From: JAKJGV01 sp964617565 | Lineage (GTDB): Bacteria; Verrucomicrobiota; Kiritimatiellia; CAIQIC01; JAGNIJ01 | Length of the DNA: 18,708 nt | NCBI GenBank assembly: GCA_964617565.1 | Contig: CAZTYH010000066.1 | Coordinates: 1-18,708 of the forward strand | Direction: 5' to 3' | The notes under the pieces: generated by a model | The model's database searches: none | The model's input: only the letters and a program-made list of their open reading frames with translations | Told to the model about the DNA's origin: nothing | Part shown: in pieces, positions 7,434 through 13,460 of the stretch | How positions within the stretch are numbered: position 1 is the stretch's first letter | Layout: each line of letters begins with the position of its first letter | Translations under genes and position numbers: made by a program

Positions 7434-9983
7434 TCACTCCGCGTACGAAAGCTCGCGAATCCAGAAAGTGCCGGAGCCGGACCACTCGCTGGGCGCTGGG
7501 AAAAGAAGCAGTTGTTTCACCTCGTCGCGGCTGGTGTTGATCTGGACGGCCAACCGCGTGTCCAGCGTGGCAGTGATCCATTCCTTTTCGGATGTCAGTG
7601 TAATGGGGCGGATATCCTCCTGCAGGATTTCGGAACACCAGAGCTTGGCCAGCAGCGTGCCGCGGCCCTTCAACGTGATCTTCAGGTTGCGGTGCAGTGC
7701 AACCATGCGCGGGTCGAGCGTGACGGTGACGTAGAGCCATCCGTGCGTCTTGGTGTAATCCATTCGCAATGCGCGGCCGTCGGGCAGGTCATCCACGCGC
7801 AGTTGAATATCCGGCGTCGTGCTTTGCCAGCCTTCAATCGAGCCGTCTTTGAAGTCATAGGCTACGCGATTCAAGATGCCGGGCGTTGCCGTGACCGTCA
7901 CCGGTTGGCTTTCGGCACTGCGATGGCCATGCCGGTCAATGGCCGTCATCCTGATTGAGCAGGTCGCTCCTGCTCCGACCAGAATCATTCGGCGCTCCTC
8001 TTCGCCGGGCGCCGTGGCGGCAAGGATCTCGATCTGCTTCCCGCCTCCGTCCGCGTATTCGATCGAAACCAGGTATCGCGTGATGCGCTCGCCATCGGGA
8101 TGCTCCGGAGCGGTCCAGCGCAATTCGACGGATTCGGGCAGCGTGCCCGGCGCGGCGTTGATGCGATCCACGGCGTTCGGTGCGCTTTGGCAGAGCCGCG
8201 GCTCCAGCGAGATATTGTCCAGCGCCGGCCGCGGGCCGGTCGCTCGCGTGGCAAGGGTCAGGCCGCAAATCCGCGAGGTCTCCGAATGCGGCGGCAGTGC
8301 AAAATAGTGGTGTATCCATTCGCCGGCCTCGATACGGCTCGCGCCGGGAAGGGTGATTTCGTTGCCGTCCATGCTGATCGAGCAGGTGGTCAGGTCCATG
8401 TCGCGTGTCCACAGGGAGAGGTATTTCGAGAAGTGGTATTGCAGGAGATCGTTTTCCGTGAGTTGGCCGGTCAGGATGAACTCGCCTTCCGTGGGCGTAA
8501 TGGCGAGACAGAATCGCCCGTGCTGCGGCCGGTCATCGCTTCGCGCCACGATCGCCCCCTCCGCGTTCCATAGTGCGTAAGGCGGCGCTTCGGAAGGCAG
8601 TTCGAAGTCGTCAACGACACCGGATATTCCGGCTCGCTCCACGAAGTTCTTCATCACGCGCGATCTCGCAAAAAGGTTCCAGATCAGGCCTGAGCGGTAG
8701 TTTTCGATCAGCATGATCATCGGTCCGAGTTCGATGCCGACGTAGAGGGGACTGACGAAACCCGTTTGGGCATTCACGGTGCTGCTGAATCCGTATTTGC
8801 CATACACGCGGTCCCCGAATTTTTCGCGGACGTAATGCATGGCTTCCAGCGAAAGGGCTGGAACATGGGGCAGGGCGCCGGCGAAAGCCGTGGTGCCGAC
8901 CGTGCCGTTGTTCGCGATCGGGCCCGGTGGCGCGGAGTGCACATAGCTGTCCTTGCCGAAGGCATCCGTCAGTCCCCATAACTGTGGCGGATATCGGTTC
9001 TCTTTCATGTTGAACGCCCGGTCGGCAAGAATCGCGTTCACCGTGTCGAGGAAGTAATCAATCTTGCGGTCGCGCTTGCGGCTGAAAGGGATGAAGGCGG
9101 CGGGCACCTGGCGCGAAAAGAGCTGGCCGGCAAAAACGCATTCATGGCCCTCGTATTCATCGAGGGTGTAGGTGTTGACGTATTGCTCCCACGTTTCCTG
9201 CGGTATCGGGTGCGTCTCTGATCCGAGCGCAAGCGGGTAGATCAGCAGCGAGTTGTCGGCAAAGCCGCTCATGTTGAAGTTCAGCAGTCCGTCGGTCTCA
9301 TAATAGTTTTCCGAGACGTGCAGCGGAACCCAGCCGAACGACATCAAGCCCGGGGCGCCGTCGGGGTTTCTGGACACGAACTGATCCCACTCAACACGGT
9401 CATAAATTTTCTTTGCGAGAGTTTCGATTTCGGTTCCCTTGAAATATTCGCCGGCCACAATGACGCCCGCGATGAAGTCGGCGCTGTCGCAGATCGCCAC
9501 GCAATCAACCGGCTTCATGCGTCCCGTATGCCCGTCCACGAAATGCCAGAACAGGCCGAAGTGCCCGTCCACGCAGATGTCATCGGGGTTATCCGGGTCC
9601 GGCCAGAAGGCGTTCAGTGTTTTGAGGACGCGCGCATATGCTTCCTCGCGCGGAATCCAGCCGCGTTCGACGCCGATGCAGATCGCGGCGAGACCGAAAC
9701 CGGTGGCGGCGACCTTGCCGACGCGGTTTTCCGTATGGTCAATCGCGATGCCGGTTTCGGGGAATACTTCGGTCCAGAAATAATCCACGATCCGCCGCTG
9801 GAGGTCGTCGAGCAGCGCCTCGTCTTCCGGCGAGGGCGGCTGATAAGTTGCCGCGCAATCCATCGCGGCGCGGGGCTCGGTCGCGGGACGCTGCGGTACG
9901 CCGCATCCGCACCACAGGCAGGTGGTGAGAATGGCGAGCGCTGTGGCCGTCGGAAGGTGAGGGTCGTTCAGAATGCTGGTCAT
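7434..9983 (-). CDS. Secreted GH144-like (PF10091) glycosidase with C-terminal beta-sandwich modules
   Basis: The 849-residue exported protein starts at ATG 9983, 8 bases after GGAGG; a longer frame to 10070 has no ribosome site and runs through the promoter region. The hydrophobic N-terminus ends in Cys-rich TTCLWCGCG, perhaps lipoprotein-like but without a clean lipobox. Residues about 50-445 form an alpha/alpha-barrel 'glucoamylase-like' domain: VAATGFGLAAICIGVERGW, WHFVDGHTGRM and the hallmark IENYRSGLIWNLFA. Known family members include endo-beta-1,2-glucanases. A carbohydrate-binding-like beta-sandwich (about 455-600) follows, then a fibronectin-III-like domain (about 612-700) and a final CBM-like domain (about 705-849, FKDGSIEGW to FWIREL). 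At the region where its neighbour at 17029-18708 has GTEISTIDTALL, this enzyme reads VDCVAICDSADF, so specificity may differ. It is divergent from the CBM-only genes. Confidence 0.85.
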   Translation of the reverse strand: MTSILNDPHLPTATALAILTTCLWCGCGVPQRPATEPRAAMDCAATYQPPSPEDEALLDDLQRRIVDYFWTEVFPETGIAIDHTENRVGKVAATGFGLAAICIGVERGWIPREEAYARVLKTLNAFWPDPDNPDDICVDGHFGLFWHFVDGHTGRMKPVDCVAICDSADFIAGVIVAGEYFKGTEIETLAKKIYDRVEWDQFVSRNPDGAPGLMSFGWVPLHVSENYYETDGLLNFNMSGFADNSLLIYPLALGSETHPIPQETWEQYVNTYTLDEYEGHECVFAGQLFSRQVPAAFIPFSRKRDRKIDYFLDTVNAILADRAFNMKENRYPPQLWGLTDAFGKDSYVHSAPPGPIANNGTVGTTAFAGALPHVPALSLEAMHYVREKFGDRVYGKYGFSSTVNAQTGFVSPLYVGIELGPMIMLIENYRSGLIWNLFARSRVMKNFVERAGISGVVDDFELPSEAPPYALWNAEGAIVARSDDRPQHGRFCLAITPTEGEFILTGQLTENDLLQYHFSKYLSLWTRDMDLTTCSISMDGNEITLPGASRIEAGEWIHHYFALPPHSETSRICGLTLATRATGPRPALDNISLEPRLCQSAPNAVDRINAAPGTLPESVELRWTAPEHPDGERITRYLVSIEYADGGGKQIEILAATAPGEEERRMILVGAGATCSIRMTAIDRHGHRSAESQPVTVTATPGILNRVAYDFKDGSIEGWQSTTPDIQLRVDDLPDGRALRMDYTKTHGWLYVTVTLDPRMVALHRNLKITLKGRGTLLAKLWCSEILQEDIRPITLTSEKEWITATLDTRLAVQINTSRDEVKQLLLFPAPSEWSGSGTFWIRELSYAE

Positions 9984-10005
9984 GCCGGGCTCCTCCAGTG
10001 AACGC

Positions 10006-10034
10006 ATTGTAGGCTTTCCGGCCGTGCGTGTCCC
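10006..10034 (-). promoter_or_regulatory. Putative promoter of the GH144-like gene
   Basis: On the minus strand a -35-like GGGACA (10034-10029) and a -10-like TACAAT (10011-10006) are separated by exactly 17 bases and end 22 bases before the ATG at 9983. The match is 4/6 and 5/6 to the sigma-70 consensus. It is a reading by eye, and the host's sigma factor preferences are unknown. Confidence 0.4.
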
Positions 10035-10073
10035 GCACAACCGCCGATTTCTTCCGGTTCCTTCAAACAAGCA

Positions 10074-10101
10074 TTGACAGTAACTAACAATTAGTTAACA
10101 T
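10074..10101 (+). promoter_or_regulatory. Putative promoter of the CBM-only gene, with a palindrome in its spacer
   Basis: TTGACA at 10074-10079 is a perfect -35 element. TAACAT at 10096-10101 is a 4/6 -10 candidate with a 16-base spacer. It lies 32 bases upstream of ATG 10134, whose ribosome site GGGAGAAGG is at 10122-10130. The -10 is the weak part of the call. Confidence 0.45.
10081..10097. promoter_or_regulatory. Perfect palindromic operator candidate in the divergent intergenic region
   Basis: The sequence taactaacaattagtta is a 7-3-7 perfect inverted repeat (TAACTAA, CAA, TTAGTTA). It is AT-rich in an otherwise GC-rich context and falls almost exactly between the proposed -35 and -10 boxes of the rightward gene. 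Symmetry of this size is typical of TetR- or MarR-type dimeric repressor sites. No such regulator is encoded in the window, and a second copy was not seen. Confidence 0.55.
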
Positions 10102-10133
10102 GCAAGCCAAAAATCCAACATGGGAGAAGGACG

Positions 10134-10745
10134 ATGGCGCCGAGAACGTGGGTGTTCGTGTGTTTGTTCGCCGCAATGACGGTAGCGGGTGCGTGGGCCG
10201 AGGAGGGCGATGAGAATTTGCTCAAAAACGCCGGACTGGAGGCGGGCGGGTTTGACGGATGGGTGTATTTCGGACAGGGATGGCGGGTCAGCGACTACGT
10301 CAGTGAAGTATCGCGCGACATGCACGAGGGCAAGTTCGGGCTGCTGAATGAAATTGCGCCGACGGACGGTGATGAGTGGCGCGGGGCGGAGCAGGTGGTG
10401 CGCATCAAGCCCAACAAGGCCTACGAAGCGGGGGTGTGGATCCGCGCCGTGCAGGTGGGCGATTCGCAGTCTTATCTCGAAGTCCGATTTCTCGACAAAC
10501 AAAGCAACATCATCGAGCAGGTTCAGTCCGTTGCCGTTGGGGACGACCAGGATTTTACGTGGGTGGACATTGATTACATGGAATCGCCGCAGGATGCTCA
10601 CTACGCGGCCATTCGCGCAGTCGTGCAGATGATGGGCAAACCGGAGCGCGACATTGCCTACCATATGTTCGACGATTTCGTGTTTGCAGAAACAAAAAGG
10701 TTGTCGAAGTCTGCGAAGAAAAAGGCCGCCGCAGCGGGCGATTGA
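10134..10745 (+). CDS. Secreted CBM-like (jelly-roll) protein, paralog 1
   Basis: The 203-residue protein has a clear signal peptide (MAPRTWVFVCLFAAMTVAGAWA, cleavage before EEG). One carbohydrate-binding-like beta-sandwich follows, opening with NLLKNAGLEAGGFDGW, the usual 'NxGFExG...GW' start of CBM4/9-like and related modules. SYLEVRFLDKQSNII and the closing strand YHMFDDFVF are also typical. No catalytic domain is present. The tail SKSAKKKAAAAGD is basic and low complexity. It is clearly homologous to the next gene: CYLEIQFLDDQWRVL there matches SYLEVRFLDKQSNII here. ATG 10134 is preceded by a strong purine-rich ribosome site. It could bind a glycan extracellularly for the divergent GH144-like enzyme; the ligand is unknown. 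Confidence 0.72.
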   Translation: MAPRTWVFVCLFAAMTVAGAWAEEGDENLLKNAGLEAGGFDGWVYFGQGWRVSDYVSEVSRDMHEGKFGLLNEIAPTDGDEWRGAEQVVRIKPNKAYEAGVWIRAVQVGDSQSYLEVRFLDKQSNIIEQVQSVAVGDDQDFTWVDIDYMESPQDAHYAAIRAVVQMMGKPERDIAYHMFDDFVFAETKRLSKSAKKKAAAAGD

Positions 10746-10776
10746 TTTTCACCCGCATCCAATGAAGGATGGAGAA

Positions 10777-11612
10777 ATGAGGCGTTCCATGAATCGAGCG
10801 AAACTTCGATACCTGGCGTTTTTCAGTTTTCTGGCGTTCTTCGTTTTCCCGACCGAAAACCCGGCCTTCCTTGGGTTCTTGGGCTTTCTTGGTTTTCTGG
10901 GGTTCGGGCCGCGAAAAAAGGCGGGCATTGGCATCGCCGTTCTTCTTGTTGGGTTTGCCTGCGATGTATTGGTTGCCGAGGAGTTGAGCCTGACGAATCC
11001 CGGCTTCGAGATGGGGGATCGGACGGGTTGGGAGTGGCATGGNNNNNNNNNNNNNNNNNNNNNNNNNNNNNNNNNNNNNNNNNNNNNNNNNNNNNNNNNN
11101 NNNNNNNNNNNNNNNNNNNNNNNNNNNNNNNNNNNNNNNNNNGCCTGACGAATCCCGGCTTCGAGATGGGGGATCGGACGGGTTGGGAGTGGCATGGCGA
11201 AGGGTGGGAGGCAACGGACGATTCCTCGCTTGTGTCGCACGGCCGCTTCGCGATCGTCAACACGATAGAACCGGACGCAACGAACGAATGGCGTGTGCTG
11301 GTCCAGGCCATGCCGTCCGCGCCGAACCGGAGTTACATCGCGCAGCTTTGGATCGCAGCCACCAATGCGCCGGGGGTGGAATGCTATCTCGAAATACAGT
11401 TCCTCGACGATCAGTGGAGGGTGCTCGCACAACATCAATCGCAGCACCTCTTCGGCGATTTTCCGTACACCATGGTGACGATTCCGAAGATGCAGGCGCC
11501 GTCGCGTACGGCGATGATTGGTCTGCGCGGCGCTGTTTATGTCCCATCCAAGCCACGCAAAGTGCCGGCGGTTGTAGCGATGGACGATTTTGAATTGCTC
11601 GAAGTGCCGTAA
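10777..11612 (+). CDS. Secreted CBM-like protein, paralog 2, interrupted by an assembly gap
   Basis: After removal of the 100 N and one duplicated 55-mer (155 bases), a single frame runs from ATG 10777 to TAA 11612, 226 residues. The beta-sandwich begins SLTNPGFEMGDRTGWEWHG and ends VAMDDFELLEV, aligning along its length with the preceding gene, so this is a tandem paralog. The N-terminus is odd: MNRAKLRYLAFFSFLAFFVF, then four FLG units (10867-10902), then a second hydrophobic segment, GIGIAVLLVGFACDVLVA, that alone would make a good signal peptide. The real start may therefore lie downstream, or low-complexity DNA may have been inserted into the 5' end. AAGGA at 10765-10769 supports ATG 10777; ATG 10789 is the alternative. 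It is convergent with the gene at 11703. Confidence 0.68.
10867..10902 (+). repeat. 9-bp tandem repeat encoding FLG units
   Basis: Four imperfect 9-bp units (ttccttggg, ttcttgggc, tttcttggt, tttctgggg) encode FLGFLGFLGFLG. They sit in a T/G-rich tract from about 10812 to 10905 within the 5' end of the second CBM paralog. The base composition differs from the flanking coding DNA. Confidence 0.7.
10988..11197. other. Second assembly gap of 100 N with identical 55-base flanks
   Basis: Bases 11043-11142 are N. The 55 bases 10988-11042 equal 11143-11197 exactly. This matches the structure of the first gap, including the duplication length, and collapsing it restores the reading frame of the CBM paralog. 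It should be treated as contiguous sequence with an artefactual spacer. Confidence 0.93.
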
Positions 11613-11702
11613 GGTGATTGTGGTTGCGGCCCGGACGGAAGGATGCGATTGCCCTTTGAAGAGCGCGGGGGGTGGTCATTTCACGCCGCCGGGCCGATTT
11701 AT

Positions 11703-12284
11703 TTAAGCCAGAAACTGACCCTCCCCGGCCACGATAATCTTCGGCCCTTTGACCAGGCGAAGAATATCCTGGTCGCCTTTTGCGCGGCGCGCATGGAATT
11801 CCCCGGGGGTGAAGCGAATGTATTCGAAGGTTTTCAGCGTTAGACTTTCCGCCGCCTTCAACGAACTTTTGATTTTTGCCTCGGCGATGTCGCCGACGAT
11901 GCAGCAGCGGATCGGTGTGTCTGTCGTCTCGCTGCCTTCCGCGAAATCACCGTGAATGAAGGCCACGGCAATATCCTTCTTGTTCTTGCGCGTAACCCAT
12001 CGCAGGTGGTCGCCCAGTCCCGTCGTCTTCAGCACGATGCTGCGGTATTCCTCGTAAAGGAAGAAGTCCTTGTTGATCATGTAGTACTGGCGGTTGCCGC
12101 GCGTTTCCCTGATGGCGAGACCGAATGCCTCGAGGCTGAGCAACGCAAAGCGGACGGGGGTATAGGCGATGCCGGTAATCAGCTGGATTTCCCGCTGGTA
12201 GAACCAACGGCCCCAGTGGGGGAGAATCAGCGTGAGCGTCATCATTTTGACATGCGAGGTAAACGGTCTGCCGTGTTCGTTCAT
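11703..12284 (-). CDS. Winged-helix protein with a degenerate nucleotidyltransferase (MNT-like) domain
   Basis: The 193-residue protein starts at ATG 12284, 6 bases after AAGGGAG. Residues about 18-75 form an ArsR-like winged helix: FYQREIQLITGIAYTPVRF is the helix-turn-helix and RGNRQYYMINKD the wing. Residues about 83-190 match the nucleotidyltransferase fold usually fused to such helices: SIVLKTTGLGDHL, IAVAFIHGDFAEGS, FTPGEFHARRAKGDQDIL and the terminal GPKIIVAG. The family's active site, FGS followed by DVDL before the VVGD strand, reads HGD followed by PIRC here, so both metal-binding Asp positions (124 and 126) are Pro and Arg. It is probably a non-catalytic sensor or DNA-binding regulator. 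Its targets are unknown, and the divergent heptosyltransferase operon is one candidate. Confidence 0.72.
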   Translation of the reverse strand: MNEHGRPFTSHVKMMTLTLILPHWGRWFYQREIQLITGIAYTPVRFALLSLEAFGLAIRETRGNRQYYMINKDFFLYEEYRSIVLKTTGLGDHLRWVTRKNKKDIAVAFIHGDFAEGSETTDTPIRCCIVGDIAEAKIKSSLKAAESLTLKTFEYIRFTPGEFHARRAKGDQDILRLVKGPKIIVAGEGQFLA

Positions 12285-12312
12285 CGAATACTCCCTTGGC
12301 CTGCTGTTAACT

Positions 12313-12318
12313 ATTATA
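12313..12318 (-). promoter_or_regulatory. Putative -10 element of the winged-helix gene
   Basis: On the minus strand TATAAT is a perfect -10 hexamer 28 bases upstream of ATG 12284, in a short AT-rich tract within the divergent intergenic region. No good -35 box is seen 16-18 bases further upstream (TATGCC is poor), so the promoter may need an activator or may not be functional. Confidence 0.4.
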
Positions 12319-12395
12319 TAGAGAAACAATCTGCGGCATAGATATTTTTGCGGCCGTCCATTATGCTGCCTGCGTTTTCGTGGAGCCCGGACGCC

Positions 12396-13406
12396 ATGAC
12401 CGATCAGGAGCAAAAAGAAAAACAGGGGCGCATGCTGGTCGTTAAGCTGAGTTCACTTGGCGACCTGTTTCATGTCCTTCCAGCGGTCACGATGATTCGC
12501 CGTTCTCTCGGCGTGACGGTGGATTGGGTGACCCAGCCTGAATACGTGGATCTGGTGCGCTGTTTTGACGGCGTAAAGAGCGTGATAGCCTTTCCCCGGC
12601 GTACTTTTGCCGCGGGGTTTCCGTCCTTCCTCCGGGAGTTGCGGGTCGAGCGTTACGACTTCATCCTCGATTTCCAGGGCCTGCTCAAGAGCGCGATCGC
12701 CGCGCGCTGCGCGCGCGGCGGGCGGCGGATCGGCCCTTCATACAGCCGTGAAGGCGCGCATCTTTTCTATCACGAGATCGCAGGCCGGAAGGACAAGGCG
12801 CGCCATGCGGTGGAGGAAGCGCTCGACTTTGTCCGGCATTTGAACATCGAAGTCGGAGCCCCCGAATTCCCTGTTTCCTTTTCCGCGATGGAGCCTGCCG
12901 GAAACTCCCCGCGCGTGGTGCTGGCGCCCTGCTCACGCTGGCCGACAAAGAATTGGCCGCCTGAGCGATTCATTCTTGTTGGACGTGGCTTGAAAGAGCG
13001 CGCCGGCGCGACGTTGTTCCTGGTGGGTGCGCCGGGCGATCGCGCGGTTTGCGAGCAAATCGAGCGCGGGATCGGGGCGGGCGTTGTCAATTTGTGCGGC
13101 AGGACCTCGCTGGTTGAGCTGGGCAGCCTGATGCAGCAGATGAATCTTGCGATCACGGTGGATTCCGGTCCGATGCATATGGCCGCGGCCGTCGGAGTTC
13201 CCGTGCTGGCGGTGTTCGGTGCGACGGATCCCAAACGGACCGGTCCGTACGGAAAAGCGCATCGCGTCCTCGTGACGGAAGGGTTGGAGTGCCGTCCGTG
13301 CTTTTCGGATGTGTGCAGGCGTGAAGATCTCGCGTGCCTGGATCGGGTTTCGGCGGATGAGGTGTTGGACGCGGCGCTGGACATGCTCAAGTTGAATCGC
13401 AAATAA
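12396..13406 (+). CDS. Glycosyltransferase family 9 (heptosyltransferase-like)
   Basis: The 336-residue protein belongs to GT9, whose members add heptose (or related sugars) from ADP-heptose to lipopolysaccharide inner core at the cytoplasmic face of the inner membrane. The N-terminal signature MLVVKLSSLGDLFHVLPAV carries the conserved Gly-Asp. FILDFQGLLKSAI follows. The C-terminal donor-site block AITVDSGPMHMAAAVGVPVLAVFG is classical, followed by TDPKRTGPYG. ATG 12396 is chosen over 12348 and 12363 because the extra residues do not resemble the family; an ATG at codon 13 of the chosen frame is also possible. The lipoprotein glycosidase follows 11 bases downstream, so they share an operon. 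WaaC, WaaF and RfaF-like roles cannot be separated here. Confidence 0.88.
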   Translation: MTDQEQKEKQGRMLVVKLSSLGDLFHVLPAVTMIRRSLGVTVDWVTQPEYVDLVRCFDGVKSVIAFPRRTFAAGFPSFLRELRVERYDFILDFQGLLKSAIAARCARGGRRIGPSYSREGAHLFYHEIAGRKDKARHAVEEALDFVRHLNIEVGAPEFPVSFSAMEPAGNSPRVVLAPCSRWPTKNWPPERFILVGRGLKERAGATLFLVGAPGDRAVCEQIERGIGAGVVNLCGRTSLVELGSLMQQMNLAITVDSGPMHMAAAVGVPVLAVFGATDPKRTGPYGKAHRVLVTEGLECRPCFSDVCRREDLACLDRVSADEVLDAALDMLKLNRK

Positions 13407-13410
13407 GGAG

Positions 13411-13460
13411 TTTTCCAATGTCTGGAAAAATGCGCGAAATTATTTCCAATGTCCGGAAAA
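13411..13460 (+). promoter_or_regulatory. Paired palindromes around the start codon of the GH-A lipoprotein gene
   Basis: An 18-base word, tttccaatgtctggaaaa, at 13412-13429 recurs at 13443-13460 with one mismatch, 31 bases (about three helical turns) apart. Each copy is an inverted repeat: TTTTCC-N7-GGAAAA at 13411-13429 and TTTCC-N7-GGAAA at 13443-13459. In mRNA the first would place the start AUG (13418) in a 7-base hairpin loop directly after the AAGGAG ribosome site. It could be a translational control hairpin, a dimeric protein site, or two copies of a dispersed palindromic repeat. Confidence 0.5.

Noticed and set aside
7434..9983. True starch glucoamylase (GH15)
   Set aside because: The motifs belong to the PF10091 'glucoamylase-like' barrel associated with GH144 and cyclic beta-1,2-glucan enzymes, not to GH15.
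10095..10664. Minus-strand open frame over the first CBM-only gene
   Set aside because: It has no ribosome site or domain, while the plus frame has a signal peptide, a paralog and a strong ribosome site.
11613..11702. Rho-independent terminator between the convergent CBM and winged-helix genes
   Set aside because: I found no GC-rich hairpin followed by a T or A run.
12348..12395. A longer N-terminus for the GT9 protein starting at 12348 or 12363
   Set aside because: The extra residues do not resemble the family, which begins shortly before the MLVVKLSSLGD motif, and the region is needed for divergent promoters.
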